A DNA stretch of 64,000 nt from Corynebacterium halotolerans (GTDB lineage Bacteria; Actinomycetota; Actinomycetes; Mycobacteriales; Mycobacteriaceae): contig NZ_JVMD01000015.1 in assembly GCF_001056295.1 (NCBI RefSeq), forward strand, positions 248,001-312,000, written 5' to 3'. Made by a program: the position numbers and the translations under genes. Below are positions 46,672 through 56,259 of the stretch, piece by piece; position 1 is the first letter of the stretch; the number at the start of each line of letters is the position of its first letter. The notes beneath the pieces were generated by a model. It was not told the DNA's origin, searched no databases, and saw only the letters and a list, made by a program, of their open reading frames with translations.

Positions 46672-47221
46672 GGGGGCGTCTCCTCGTGCTCGATTGAGAG
46701 TGGCTGGGATGCCGTGCGAGGCGCGTGCGGTCCGTCCGGTGCGGGGTGGTGGCGCCGTCGTGGGGCCGGGGCCATGTTCCCATCCCGGGCGGCGTCGCGC
46801 TCGCCGGTATGTCTGTCTCAACCATTATGCATAAATATGTGACCGAGGCCACCGGGTGCCGTGGCATTGCCCCCGTTTTTGCCAAACCTGAGGGGTCGGT
46901 CACGTTCGCGGGGCGGGTGCGACGGTGGGGAGGGCTGCATCTCTCTCGGTGGAACATGCAGGTTGGGGCGCTTTTCGACGGGTTGGCGCTACCCCCGTTC
47001 CCTCGCGCGCGCCGCAACTTAGGGCAACCTAAAAAAGCGGGATTCACCTGCGTCGACATTGCGTCGTCATCGGGGCCCGTCGCCGTCGCGCGGGGGTGAT
47101 TAACGCAAGCATTTCGTTCTTTTAATCGCGTCATCGCTGGTCGCTGATTATCGTGACGCTCAGTGGTCAACTGCCACGACAGTCACGACAGTCAGTCACA
47201 CGCAACCTCCAATTGCACACG

Positions 47222-47268
47222 AAAAGCGAGGCGGCCATCCCTTGGAACAGGATGGCCGCCTCGCTTTT
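47222..47268 (+). terminator. Very strong terminator without an annotated upstream gene
   Basis: AAAAGCGAGGCGGCCATCC pairs perfectly (19 bp) with GGATGGCCGCCTCGCTTTT across a 9-base loop and ends TTTTT on the + strand. No coding gene on the + strand precedes it within several kb, so it may end a small RNA starting in 46.85-47.2 kb. On the minus strand it is 415 bp after the end of the alpha/beta hydrolase gene. Confidence 0.85.
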
Positions 47269-47393
47269 TGCGTGCGTGGGGATGGGTCGGTTGTTGTGCC
47301 CCGGCCGGTTCGGTTGTTGTGCCCCGGTAGTTTGCGAACGCTGTCGACCGCAACCGGCCATGCCGGCGGACGCAGCACACACGCGCGCGCCAA

Positions 47394-47538
47394 CCCACCC
47401 CGAATGCGCAACCCCACCCGTTAGAGCAGGTGGGTCTGCGCTTTCGGGGTGGGTTTGCAGAGGAGGGGACGGTGCCCGGGTCCATTCGGGGTGGGTTTGC
47501 AGAGGAGGGGACAGTGCCCGGGTCCACTCGGGGTGGGT
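47394..47538. repeat. Inverted repeat merging into 42-bp tandem repeats
   Basis: CCCACCCCGAA (47394-47404) and TTCGGGGTGGG (47443-47453) frame an imperfect hairpin with inner ACCCCACC/GGTGGGT. The right arm then starts two 42-bp tandem units (47443-47484, 47485-47526; one substitution) and a partial third to 47538. The layout (palindrome plus duplicated arm) mirrors the 9.4-9.6 kb repeat region but with unrelated sequence. Confidence 0.8.
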
Positions 47539-47682
47539 CAGCTGTCGCGTACCGGCAGGTTGCGATGACTGGGCGCCTCCGTTCCCGCGAAAGCCGTTCC
47601 CGACCTGCCGGGGAACGACGTGACGGGCGGCCGGTCAACGTAAGTGACGACCAGCCGTTCCCGACCTGCCGAGGCACGACAG

Positions 47683-48465
47683 TCAGGCCGTCAGTCCCCA
47701 CTGCTCGGCGAGCACGCGGTTGACGTCGGCCGGGCGCTCGACGTTGACCAGGTGCTTGGCCGGCGAAATCTTGGTGAAGCGGGAGCCGGGGATGCCGTCG
47801 TGAAGCGACGCCACCACCGGAAGGGGAGTGGAGGTGTCCTCCTCGCCCGCGATGACCCACGTGGGCACGGTGATGTCCGCCAGACGCGCGCGGGCGTCGA
47901 AGCCGGCGATGGCATGGCAGCAACCGGCGTACCCGTCGTCGGAGGTGGTGCGGATGCCGTCGGCGAAACGCCGGGGCAGCGCCGGGTTCGACGCGAAGCA
48001 CTCGTCGGTGAACCAGTTGCCCACCACGGTGTCGGCCAGCACGCCGGTACCCTGCTCGCGCACCTTCTCGGCCTTGTCCAGCCACGTCTGCGTCTCGCCG
48101 AACTTCGGGGCGGTGGAGATCAGCGTCAGGGTCTCCAGGCGCTCGGGGTGGTCCAGGGCGATGGTCTGCGCCACCGCGCCGCCCAGCGACAGTCCGACCA
48201 GGTGGGCGCGGTCGATGCCCAGCGAATCCATCAGCGCCAGCACGTCCGCGGCGAGGTCCTCCATCGCGTACTCGCCGGTCGGGGCGGGGGACTGGCCGTG
48301 GCCGCGCAGGTCGGCGGCGACGATGCGGGCCGACCCCGACAGCGCCTCCACCTGGGCGTCCCACATGCCCCGCGAGGCACCCAGCGATCCGAGCAGGACC
48401 GCGGTGGGCGTTCCGGCGGCGTCCGGGCCGTGGACGTCGTGGGCGAGGGTCACGGTGCCGGTCAT
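47683..48465 (-). CDS. Alpha/beta hydrolase, 3-oxoadipate enol-lactonase-like
   Basis: A 260-aa alpha/beta hydrolase. Oxyanion region LLGSLGASRGMWD, nucleophile elbow VGLSLGGAVAQ (Ser), acid in AGEEDTSTP (Asp), and His in SPAKHLVNVERP. Sequence style and length match PcaD-type enol-lactonases, but no other beta-ketoadipate gene is near, so the substrate is open. Its ATG overlaps the stop of the preceding DUF5997 gene (ATGA), making a two-gene operon. The gene's last codons lie beside the CCGTTCCCGACCTGCCG repeats. Confidence 0.8.
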   Translation of the reverse strand: MTGTVTLAHDVHGPDAAGTPTAVLLGSLGASRGMWDAQVEALSGSARIVAADLRGHGQSPAPTGEYAMEDLAADVLALMDSLGIDRAHLVGLSLGGAVAQTIALDHPERLETLTLISTAPKFGETQTWLDKAEKVREQGTGVLADTVVGNWFTDECFASNPALPRRFADGIRTTSDDGYAGCCHAIAGFDARARLADITVPTWVIAGEEDTSTPLPVVASLHDGIPGSRFTKISPAKHLVNVERPADVNRVLAEQWGLTA

Positions 48466-48809
48466 CGCGCGCCCCCGTCCTCCCGCTCGGCGGCTTCGGC
48501 GCGCTGCTCCGCCAGCGACGTCCGCGCCGCGCGCAGCCAGTCCGGCTGATCGGCCAGGAGCGCCTTGATGTCCTCGGTGGTCAGCGGCTTGTCCATGTCG
48601 TTGGCCTTCAGGGCCGTGATGGTGATGCCCAGGCGCCGGGCCACCTCGGGCCGCGGGTGCGGGCCCGTGCGGCGCAACTCGGCGAGCCACTCCGGCGGGT
48701 TCTTCTGCAGCTCCACGAACTCCTCGTGGCTCAAGTCCGACTGCTGGAATTCTTCGGGGGTCGCGGGCAGGTAGACGCCCAGTTTCTTGGCCGCGGTCAG
48801 GGGTTTCAT
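48462..48809 (-). CDS. DUF5997 family protein
   Basis: A 115-aa soluble protein (MKPLTAAKKLGVYLPATPEE...; DLSHEEFVELQKNPPEWLAELRRTGPHPRPEVARRLGITITAL...). It matches DUF5997, a small actinobacterial family usually next to the LysR-type effector protein, as here (divergent, 37 bp apart). The RPEVARRLGIT segment looks like a helix-turn-helix. TACCGT lies exactly 7 bases before ATG 48809, a leaderless start. Function unknown; the conserved pairing suggests it may supply DNA binding for the neighbouring orphan effector domain. Confidence 0.8.
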   Translation of the reverse strand: MKPLTAAKKLGVYLPATPEEFQQSDLSHEEFVELQKNPPEWLAELRRTGPHPRPEVARRLGITITALKANDMDKPLTTEDIKALLADQPDWLRAARTSLAEQRAEAAEREDGGAR

Positions 48810-48846
48810 GGGCCCCACGGTAGCACCGGGACGTAGCATGGCGTTC

Positions 48847-49734
48847 ATGTCGACCGACCCTTCCGGCCACGCCGGCGCCGCCGGCAACGCGGCCGCGAAC
48901 CCCGGCGCGAGCGCCGATTCGGGCCCCGGCGCGGGCGCTGAATCGGACCCCGTCGCGGAGTCCCCCGATCGGGCCCGTGACCGGGTGCTTCGCGTGGCGT
49001 TTGTGCCGGGTGCGATGCCGGAGAAGTGGTTCCGCCGTTACCGCGAGCGCACGGGGCTGGCGCTGACGGCATTTTCCGCCGACGACCCCGTGCTCGAGGT
49101 GCACGCGGGCCGGGCGGACATGGCGCTGGCGAGGGATCCCCGGGAGGACGATTCGCTCCACCGCATCCGGCTTTACGACGAAGCACCGGGCATCGCCGTC
49201 GAACGTGAACATGTGCTTTCGCTGGTGGGGGACGGCGACGTCGTCGATCGCGGGGACCTGGAGGGCGAGACCGTGCTTCTCGACGCCTCCGTCGGCGCGG
49301 AACCGGGCGCGGTCCGCGACATGCTGCAGGTCGTGGCCACCGGGGCGGGAGTGCTGCTGGCGCCGCGGCCGCTGCTGCGCGCGCTCAACGCCCGCGGCAC
49401 GACCCACCGCGAAATCGCCCCGGCTCCCGGCGCCGAGCCGACGACCCTCTGGCTGACCTGGCCCAAAGCCGCCGACGACGAACTGACCCAGGAACTCGCC
49501 GGGATCGTGCGCGGCCGCCGCGAGGGCTCCCGCCGCTCGGCGCTCGCCGACGACGCCGCCCCGAAGAAGAAGCTCACCGCCAGAGAGAAGACGCTGGCCA
49601 AACAGGCGCGTCGTCAAGCCGAAGCCGGGGGCGCGAACCGGACCGGAAAGTCGGGCGGCAAGCGGGGCGGGAAGCCCGGCGCCCCCGGCGGCCGGGGAAA
49701 AGGTGTGCCGCGTAAACCCCGCCGACGGCGCTGA
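48847..49734 (+). CDS. Orphan LysR-type substrate-binding domain protein
   Basis: A 295-aa protein. After a ~45-residue Ala/Gly/Ser-rich start comes a LysR-type effector-binding fold (LRVAFVPGAMPEKWFRRYRERTG...HAGRADMALARDP...GIAVEREHVLSL...VATGAGVLLAPRPLLR), but without an N-terminal helix-turn-helix. The C-terminal ~60 residues are highly basic (KKKLTAREKTLAKQARRQ; GKRGGKPG), suggesting nucleic-acid contact. TAGCAT lies exactly 7 bases before ATG 48847, face to face with the leaderless promoter of DUF5997. The pair is conserved in actinobacteria (recalled). Ligand unknown. Confidence 0.8.
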   Translation: MSTDPSGHAGAAGNAAANPGASADSGPGAGAESDPVAESPDRARDRVLRVAFVPGAMPEKWFRRYRERTGLALTAFSADDPVLEVHAGRADMALARDPREDDSLHRIRLYDEAPGIAVEREHVLSLVGDGDVVDRGDLEGETVLLDASVGAEPGAVRDMLQVVATGAGVLLAPRPLLRALNARGTTHREIAPAPGAEPTTLWLTWPKAADDELTQELAGIVRGRREGSRRSALADDAAPKKKLTAREKTLAKQARRQAEAGGANRTGKSGGKRGGKPGAPGGRGKGVPRKPRRRR

Positions 49735-49790
49735 ACTGGGTTTTCGCCGGTTCATTCGACGCGGCCCGACAAATCCGACAGACTGGACGC

Positions 49791-50423
49791 ATGGCTGACG
49801 GAAACCGCGGATTCAGCATCCGGTTGATGCGCGAAGACGACTACCCGCAGGTGCAGGTGATCTACGAGATCGGCCTCGACACCGGGCACGCGTCCTGGGA
49901 GCACTCGGCACCGGATTGGGAGGGGTTCAGCGCGTTGAAGCGGCTGGACCTGTGTTACGTCGCGACATCCGACGAAGACCCCTCCAAGATCCTGGCCTGG
50001 GCTTCGGCGTCGTCCGTGTCGAAGCGGCACATCCTGCGCGGGGTCATCGAGGACTCGATCTACGTGCACCCCGACGGGCAGGGGATGGGCATCGCCGGGG
50101 CGCTGCTCGAGCACCTCATCACCGAGGCGACCGAGAAGGGCTGCTGGTCCATCCACTCCTGGGTCTTCCCCGAAAACGTCGGGTCGCTGAAGCTGCACCG
50201 TAAGCTCGGCTTCCGCGAGGTCGGCGTCTACCACCACATGGCCAAGATGACCTACGGGCCGATGGCCGGCCAGTGGCGCGACATCATCATCCTCGAGCGC
50301 CTGCTGGAGAAGCCCGAGGAACGCGCCGAAAAGCGCGCCATCAAGGAGGCCGAGGAATCCGGCGACCCGGTGCGGCCGGTGCTGGAGAAGCTCGACAACG
50401 CCGCCGACCAGGTCGGCGCCTGA
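49791..50423 (+). CDS. GNAT N-acetyltransferase, phosphinothricin acetyltransferase-like
   Basis: A 210-aa acetyltransferase: IRLMREDDYPQVQVIYEIGLDTGHASWE at the start, SIYVHPDGQGMGIAGALLEHLI (acetyl-CoA site, ~residue 95-115) and SLKLHRKLGFREVGVYHHMAK typical of the PAT/YwnH group that acetylates amines such as methionine sulfone or phosphinothricin. A ~45-residue charged helical C-terminal extension (EKPEERAEKRAIKEAEE) is unusual. A CAGACT box six bases before ATG 49791 is a possible leaderless promoter. Confidence 0.82.
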   Translation: MADGNRGFSIRLMREDDYPQVQVIYEIGLDTGHASWEHSAPDWEGFSALKRLDLCYVATSDEDPSKILAWASASSVSKRHILRGVIEDSIYVHPDGQGMGIAGALLEHLITEATEKGCWSIHSWVFPENVGSLKLHRKLGFREVGVYHHMAKMTYGPMAGQWRDIIILERLLEKPEERAEKRAIKEAEESGDPVRPVLEKLDNAADQVGA

Positions 50424-50460
50424 CCACGCTGCACGACGCCACGAGACTGCACGACACAAC

Positions 50461-50498
50461 GAGCCGGGCCGATCGGAATGATCCGATCGACCCGGCTC
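50461..50498. terminator. Bidirectional terminator between convergent genes
   Basis: GAGCCGGGCCGATCGGA pairs with TCCGATCGACCCGGCTC (one C-A mismatch), followed by CTTTT. It serves the acetyltransferase (+) and the drug exporter (-). Confidence 0.85.
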
Positions 50499-50517
50499 CT
50501 TTTGATTTCGGCGGCTG

Positions 50518-52137
50518 TTACTCCACCGACTCCTTGAGCTTGTCCTCGCGGACGAACAACAGGATGACCGCCGCGATGATCATCAGCGGCACGAGCATGA
50601 GCAGCACCGGCGTGAAGCCGTCGTTGTAGCTGCTCACGACGACGTCGTGGATGGGGGCGGGCAGGCTCTCCAGGAGCTTGGGGGTGAGCTTGGCGGCGCC
50701 TCCGCCGGCGGAGAAGTCGACGCCGGCGGGCATGCGCTCGGCCAGCAGGTCCTGCATGCGGTGGATGAAGATCGCGCCCACCACGGACGAGCCGACGGCG
50801 CCGCCGATCTGGCGGAAGAAGTTGTTCGACGCCGTCGCGGTGCCGACGACGCGCACCGGGAACGAGTTCTGCACGATCAGCACCAGCACCTGCATGACCA
50901 GGCCCAGGCCGAAGCCCATGAGGAACAGGTTGGCGCCGACGACCTGGATGGTGGTCTGGGGCGTCAGGTTGGACATCAGCGTCAGCGCCGCGGCGACGAA
51001 GACCATGCCGACCACGGGGTACCACTTGTAGCGGCCGGTTCGGCTGATGATCCAGCCGACGGCGATGGAGGTGCCGAGCATGCCGATCATCATCGGGATC
51101 ATCATCAGGCCGGCCGCCGTCGGCGACAGGCCGTGGACCATCTGCAGGTACGTGGGCAGGTAGGCCATCGTGCCGAACATGCCGACGCCCATGGCCAGGC
51201 CGGCGAGGGTGGTGAGCACGAAGTTGCGGTTGGCGAACAGGGTCATGGGCACCAGGGGGTTCTTCGCCCGCTTTTCGACGACGACGAACCCGATCCACGC
51301 GACGGCGGACACCACGATGAGCGAGAGGATCATCGGCGACCCCCACTCGTACTGGGTGCCGCCCCACGTGGCGGTGAGGATGAGCGTCGAAGTGGCGACG
51401 ACCATCAGCGCGGTGCCCGCCCAGTCGAAGTCGCCGGTGGCGGGGCGCTTGGTCAGGTGCAGGTAGCGCCAGGCGGTGGCCAGGGCGATGAGGCCCAGCG
51501 GGACGTTGATCCACAGGCCCCAGCGCCAGCCGGGGCCGTCGGTGAACCAGCCGCCGAGCACCGGGCCGAGGACGGAGCTCAGCCCGAAGACCGCGCCGAA
51601 CAGGCCCATGTACTTGCCGCGTTCGCGGGCGGAGACGACCTCGGCCATGATCGCCTGCGAGGTCACCATCAGCGTGCCGCCGGCGAGGCCCTGGGCGCCG
51701 CGGGCGACGATGAGCAGCGTCATGTCCTGCGCCAGCGCGCCGATGATCGAGCCGGCGATGAACGCGGCGATGCCGAAGAGGAACAGGCCCTTGCGGCCGA
51801 TCATGTCGCCGAGCTTGCCGGCGATGGGCAGCGCGATCGTCTGCATGAGCAGGAAGGCGGTGATCACCCACGACATGTGCTCCACGCCGCCGAGTTCACC
51901 GACGATGGTCGGCAGGGCGGAGGAGAAGATCATCTGGCCCAGCGAGCTCATGAGCATGGCCAGGATCAGGGAAGTGAGGATGAGCCCCAGGTTGCCGTGG
52001 TTGTCTTCGACGGTCCTGGCGTGTTCGGAGACCGCGGCGGAGGCGGCGGTGGCGGTGGTGCCCGGGGCGGCGGTGGTGGTCCCGGCGTCGCCGCCCATGG
52101 TGGTGGCGGTGTTCGCGGATTCGGGCGTCGCGGTCAC
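50518..52137 (-). CDS. DHA2-family (EmrB/QacA) multidrug MFS exporter
   Basis: A 539-aa membrane protein with about 14 helices. Features: ALPTIVGELGGVEHMSWVITAFLL (motif D1-like), GKLGDMIGRKGLFLFG (motif A), RGAQGLAGGTLMVTSQAIMAEVV (motif B) and GPVLGGWFTD (motif C), all typical of drug:proton antiporters. GTG 52137 overlaps the stop of the upstream TetR gene (GTGA), with GGAG before it. The TetR-exporter operon arrangement suggests drug-induced derepression. Substrate unknown. Confidence 0.9.
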   Translation of the reverse strand: MTATPESANTATTMGGDAGTTTAAPGTTATAASAAVSEHARTVEDNHGNLGLILTSLILAMLMSSLGQMIFSSALPTIVGELGGVEHMSWVITAFLLMQTIALPIAGKLGDMIGRKGLFLFGIAAFIAGSIIGALAQDMTLLIVARGAQGLAGGTLMVTSQAIMAEVVSARERGKYMGLFGAVFGLSSVLGPVLGGWFTDGPGWRWGLWINVPLGLIALATAWRYLHLTKRPATGDFDWAGTALMVVATSTLILTATWGGTQYEWGSPMILSLIVVSAVAWIGFVVVEKRAKNPLVPMTLFANRNFVLTTLAGLAMGVGMFGTMAYLPTYLQMVHGLSPTAAGLMMIPMMIGMLGTSIAVGWIISRTGRYKWYPVVGMVFVAAALTLMSNLTPQTTIQVVGANLFLMGFGLGLVMQVLVLIVQNSFPVRVVGTATASNNFFRQIGGAVGSSVVGAIFIHRMQDLLAERMPAGVDFSAGGGAAKLTPKLLESLPAPIHDVVVSSYNDGFTPVLLMLVPLMIIAAVILLFVREDKLKESVE

Positions 52138-52811
52138 TTGTTCAACTCCTTCGAGAATCGGGTGATGAGGTCTGCCGCGTCGTGGATCGGGGTGCCGTCG
52201 ACGTCGACGCGGTCGTGGAAGACGGCGAACCACAGGGCCTCGCGGACGAGGCCGGTGATCAGCCCGGCTTCCTCGTCGACGGTCAGCTCCGGCATGACGC
52301 GGGCGTCGTCGTGGGCGGCCAGGTGGTCGGCGACGACGGCGCGCATGCGGCGCAGGGCCGCGGCCTGGCTGGTCATGGAGATGGTCAGCAGGCTCGGGGT
52401 GGCGTTGATGATCTCCCGGCGCAGCGCGCGCAGGCGGCGGTGCCGCGCGGAGCGTTCCTCCGCGGGCAGGTCATCGTCTTCCTGCGACGGGCTGGCGACT
52501 CCGGCTTCGATGATGTCGAGCAGCGCCGAATGCGGGCTCGCGCCCGGGCGTGACGCGGCCTCGGAGAACGCCTCGGCTTCGGCGTCGCCGAAAGACAGCA
52601 TGCCGCGGCCGAAGATCGCGTCGTCCTTCGTAGAAAAGTAGTTGAAGAAGGTGCGGCGGCTGATTTCGGCGGCGGCGCAGATGTCCTCGATGGTGACGTC
52701 GTCGAAACCGCGGTCGGCGATGAGGGTGATCGCCGCGTCCTCGATTCCGCGCCGGGTGCGCCGGCGCTTGAGTTCGCGCAGGCCGCAGTCTGGGTTCACG
52801 TTTGGTTCCAC
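52134..52811 (-). CDS. TetR-family regulator of the adjacent exporter
   Basis: A 225-aa repressor. The helix-turn-helix lies at residues ~15-60 (IEDAAITLIADRGFDDVTIEDICAAAEISRRTFFNYFSTKDDAIF). The C-terminal domain is of the usual variable ligand type. TACGTT lies 8 bases before GTG 52811, so that start is preferred to TTG 52820. The promoter area 52816-52845 contains GTGCAA twice and a GCAAA...TTTGC inverted pair, a candidate operator for autoregulation. Translation is coupled to the exporter gene that follows. Confidence 0.87.
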   Translation of the reverse strand: MEPNVNPDCGLRELKRRRTRRGIEDAAITLIADRGFDDVTIEDICAAAEISRRTFFNYFSTKDDAIFGRGMLSFGDAEAEAFSEAASRPGASPHSALLDIIEAGVASPSQEDDDLPAEERSARHRRLRALRREIINATPSLLTISMTSQAAALRRMRAVVADHLAAHDDARVMPELTVDEEAGLITGLVREALWFAVFHDRVDVDGTPIHDAADLITRFSKELNK

Positions 52812-52859
52812 GAGGTGCAAACGTACACCCCGTGCAACTTTGCGCGCAATGCAGGATTT

Positions 52860-53978
<1,119 letters not shown>

Positions 53979-54074
53979 GTCAACCAGCATGCGCCCGTTC
54001 GGTGCGGCTTCGCCACCGTCCCCGCCGGGGGCGGGCCCCGCCGGGCAGCGGGAGCGGGTGCTTTACGACGAACT

Positions 54075-56228
54075 TTACGACGCCGCCGTGGCCCGCTTTT
54101 CGGCGTCGGCGCGCTCGTTCGGCGGCTTCGACGGCCACCACATGCGGTCGCCGAGCACGTTGAACAGGGCGGGGACGACGAGCGTGCGCACCAGGAAGGT
54201 GTCCAGCAGGATGCCGAGGCCGACGACGATGCCGATCTGGCCGAGGGTGATCAGCGGCAGCACGCCGAGGACGGCGAAGACGGCCGCCAGCACGATGCCG
54301 GCCGCGGTGATCACGCCGCCGGTCAGCCCGACGGCGCGGGACATGCCTTCGGCGGTGCCGTGCCCGGCGGCTTCTTCCTTGGCGCGCAGCACCAGGAACA
54401 CCGTGTAGTCGATGCCGAGCGCGATGAGGAAGATCAGCGAGTACAACGGCACGGAGACGTCGAGGGCCGGGAACCCGAAGATGTGCTCGGAGGCCAGCGC
54501 GCCGGCGCCGAGGGCGGCCCCGGCGGACAGCGTGGTGGCCATGAGCAGGAAAATCGGCGCGACCACGGCTCGGATGACGAGCATGAGCAGGACCAGGATT
54601 ACCACCAGGATGATCGGGATGATCAGCAGGGTGTCGCGCGCCGTGCCTTCCCGGGTGTCCAGCGTCTCGGCGGACTGGCCGCCGACCAGCGCGTTCGCGT
54701 CGGCGCCGTGAGTGGCTTCCCTCAGCGCCCTGATGTCGCGGAAGGACTCGTCGCCGGCGGGCTCGGAATCGGTGACCACGGTGAAGCGGGTGAGCGCTCC
54801 GTCGGTGGATTCGGTCGGCGGTCCCTGGATCTCCGCGCCCTCGACGGTGCCGATGGCCTCGGCCACGCGGTCGGCGGATTCCGTCGGCGCCATCACCGAC
54901 AGCGGTGCGGCGGCGCCCGCGGAGGTGTACTCGGAGATGGTGGCCAGGCCGTCGACGGCCTCGGACTCGGTGCGGAACTGCGCGGTGGTGGACAGCCCGA
55001 TGTTCGCGCCGAACAGGCCGGTGCCCAGCCCGATGAGCAGCACTAGCATGCCGGCCAGGTAGGCGGCGGGGCGCTTGGACACGACGTCGGCGACGCGGTA
55101 CCAGCCGGAGGACTTGGCGGTCCGCGATTCATCCTCCACCCGCGGGATCTTCGGCCAGAACAGGCCGCGGCCGCACAGCGACAGCGCGGCGGGCAGGACG
55201 AACAGGGCGAAGGCCAGCACGAGCAGCAGGCCGATGGACAGGGAGATGCCCAGGTAGCGGTAGGCGGGCACGACGGCCAGCGCCAGCGACAGCAGGGCGA
55301 AGACGACGGTGAGGTTCGACGACACGATCGCCGACGTCGATGCCCGGGTGGCCACGGACAGGGCCTCCCGGTGGTCGTCGTAACGCCGCAGTTCCTCGCG
55401 GTAGCGGCTGATCAGCAGCAGCGCGTAGTTGGTGCCGGCGCCGAAGACGAGCACGGACATGATGCCGGAGGTCGAGCCATCGAACTCCAGCGGCGTCTTC
55501 GCCGCGATGAGCTCGACCAGCAGCGAGGCGGCGCGGTCGGCGACGACCACCGTCAGCAGCGGCACCAGCCACAGGATCGGGGAGCGGTAGGTCAGGATCA
55601 GCAGCACGGCGACCACGAGCGCGGAGATGCCCAGCAGCGCGAAGTTCGCGCCGTCGAAGGCCGAGGCGGTGTCGGCGGCGAATCCGGCGGGACCGGTGAC
55701 CTGGAGCTTCAGGCCGTCCGGCAGGCTTTCCCCGCCGGTCTCGCGCATCTCCTTGATGGCGTCGGCCAGGCCCGTTCCGTTGAGGTCCCCCGGCAACGTG
55801 AGCACGGTCTGCGCGGCCTCGGGGGCCAGCGGGACGGCGGGGGAGAGCTGCCGGACGGTCTTGTCGCCTTCCCAGTCGCCGAGCTGCTCGAGCGCGGATT
55901 CGGGCAGTTCGATGCCGGCCATCGCCTTCGCGGAGGCTTGGGCGGCGCCGATGTCGGGCGGTCCCAGCGGTTCGCCGTCCTCCCGCGAGAACACGGCGAT
56001 GGCGGTGAGCTGGTCGCCGCCGGGGAACTCGGACTCGAGGTCGCGGACCTTCGCCGACTCGGAGTCCTTCGGCAGTGTCGCCGGTGCGGAGGCTCCGGGC
56101 TCGAGGTTCGCCGTCAGCGCCGTCAGCCCGCCGACGAGCAGCAGGCCGACCAAGATGACCACGGCCGCGACGGCTTTGGACGTGATGTGCTTTACGGGGA
56201 GACGCGATGAAATCCGGCTCGTGCTCAT
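54075..56228 (-). CDS. MMPL-family RND transporter
   Basis: A 717-aa membrane exporter with the two-block MMPL layout. After helix 1 there is an extracytoplasmic loop (~residues 45-180), five helices containing GAGTNYALLLISRYREEL, a second loop (~380-510), then five helices containing LIFLIALGIDYTVFLVLRAKEE. The GTNY and GIDYT motifs hold the residues of the proton relay. Corynebacterial MmpL proteins export trehalose mycolates or other lipids; smaller ones like this are of unknown substrate. The stop region holds GCTTTACGACG (54060-54070) and a second near-copy. Confidence 0.88.
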   Translation of the reverse strand: MSTSRISSRLPVKHITSKAVAAVVILVGLLLVGGLTALTANLEPGASAPATLPKDSESAKVRDLESEFPGGDQLTAIAVFSREDGEPLGPPDIGAAQASAKAMAGIELPESALEQLGDWEGDKTVRQLSPAVPLAPEAAQTVLTLPGDLNGTGLADAIKEMRETGGESLPDGLKLQVTGPAGFAADTASAFDGANFALLGISALVVAVLLILTYRSPILWLVPLLTVVVADRAASLLVELIAAKTPLEFDGSTSGIMSVLVFGAGTNYALLLISRYREELRRYDDHREALSVATRASTSAIVSSNLTVVFALLSLALAVVPAYRYLGISLSIGLLLVLAFALFVLPAALSLCGRGLFWPKIPRVEDESRTAKSSGWYRVADVVSKRPAAYLAGMLVLLIGLGTGLFGANIGLSTTAQFRTESEAVDGLATISEYTSAGAAAPLSVMAPTESADRVAEAIGTVEGAEIQGPPTESTDGALTRFTVVTDSEPAGDESFRDIRALREATHGADANALVGGQSAETLDTREGTARDTLLIIPIILVVILVLLMLVIRAVVAPIFLLMATTLSAGAALGAGALASEHIFGFPALDVSVPLYSLIFLIALGIDYTVFLVLRAKEEAAGHGTAEGMSRAVGLTGGVITAAGIVLAAVFAVLGVLPLITLGQIGIVVGLGILLDTFLVRTLVVPALFNVLGDRMWWPSKPPNERADAEKRATAAS

Positions 56229-56259
56229 GCCCCCACTGTGGCACGGTTCCCCGTCTCCG

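Larger units (their letters stand above)
46672..47682. other. 1-kb gene-free, repeat-rich region
   Basis: No convincing gene. Contents from left: AT-rich promoter-like DNA (46815-46850) for the dehydrogenase; TTAGGGCAACCTAA (47031-47044), a weak DtxR-like palindrome; short repeats CACGACAGT near 47172-47190; and a strong orphan terminator (47222-47268). Two copies of CGGTTGTTGTGCCCCGG lie near 47288-47325. An inverted repeat (47394-47453) runs into a 42-bp tandem repeat (47443-47538). Two copies of CCGTTCCCGACCTGCCG occur near 47592 and 47652. ORFs here have no ribosome sites or family signatures. Confidence 0.7.

Noticed and set aside
47031..47044. Second DtxR box TTAGGGCAACCTAA
   Set aside because: Only the core half matches the 19-bp consensus and no iron gene follows; kept only as a weak hint in the small-RNA finding.
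47153..47623. 156-codon + strand ORF in the repeat-rich gap
   Set aside because: It runs through a perfect terminator hairpin and the 42-bp tandem repeats; no ribosome site and no protein-like composition.
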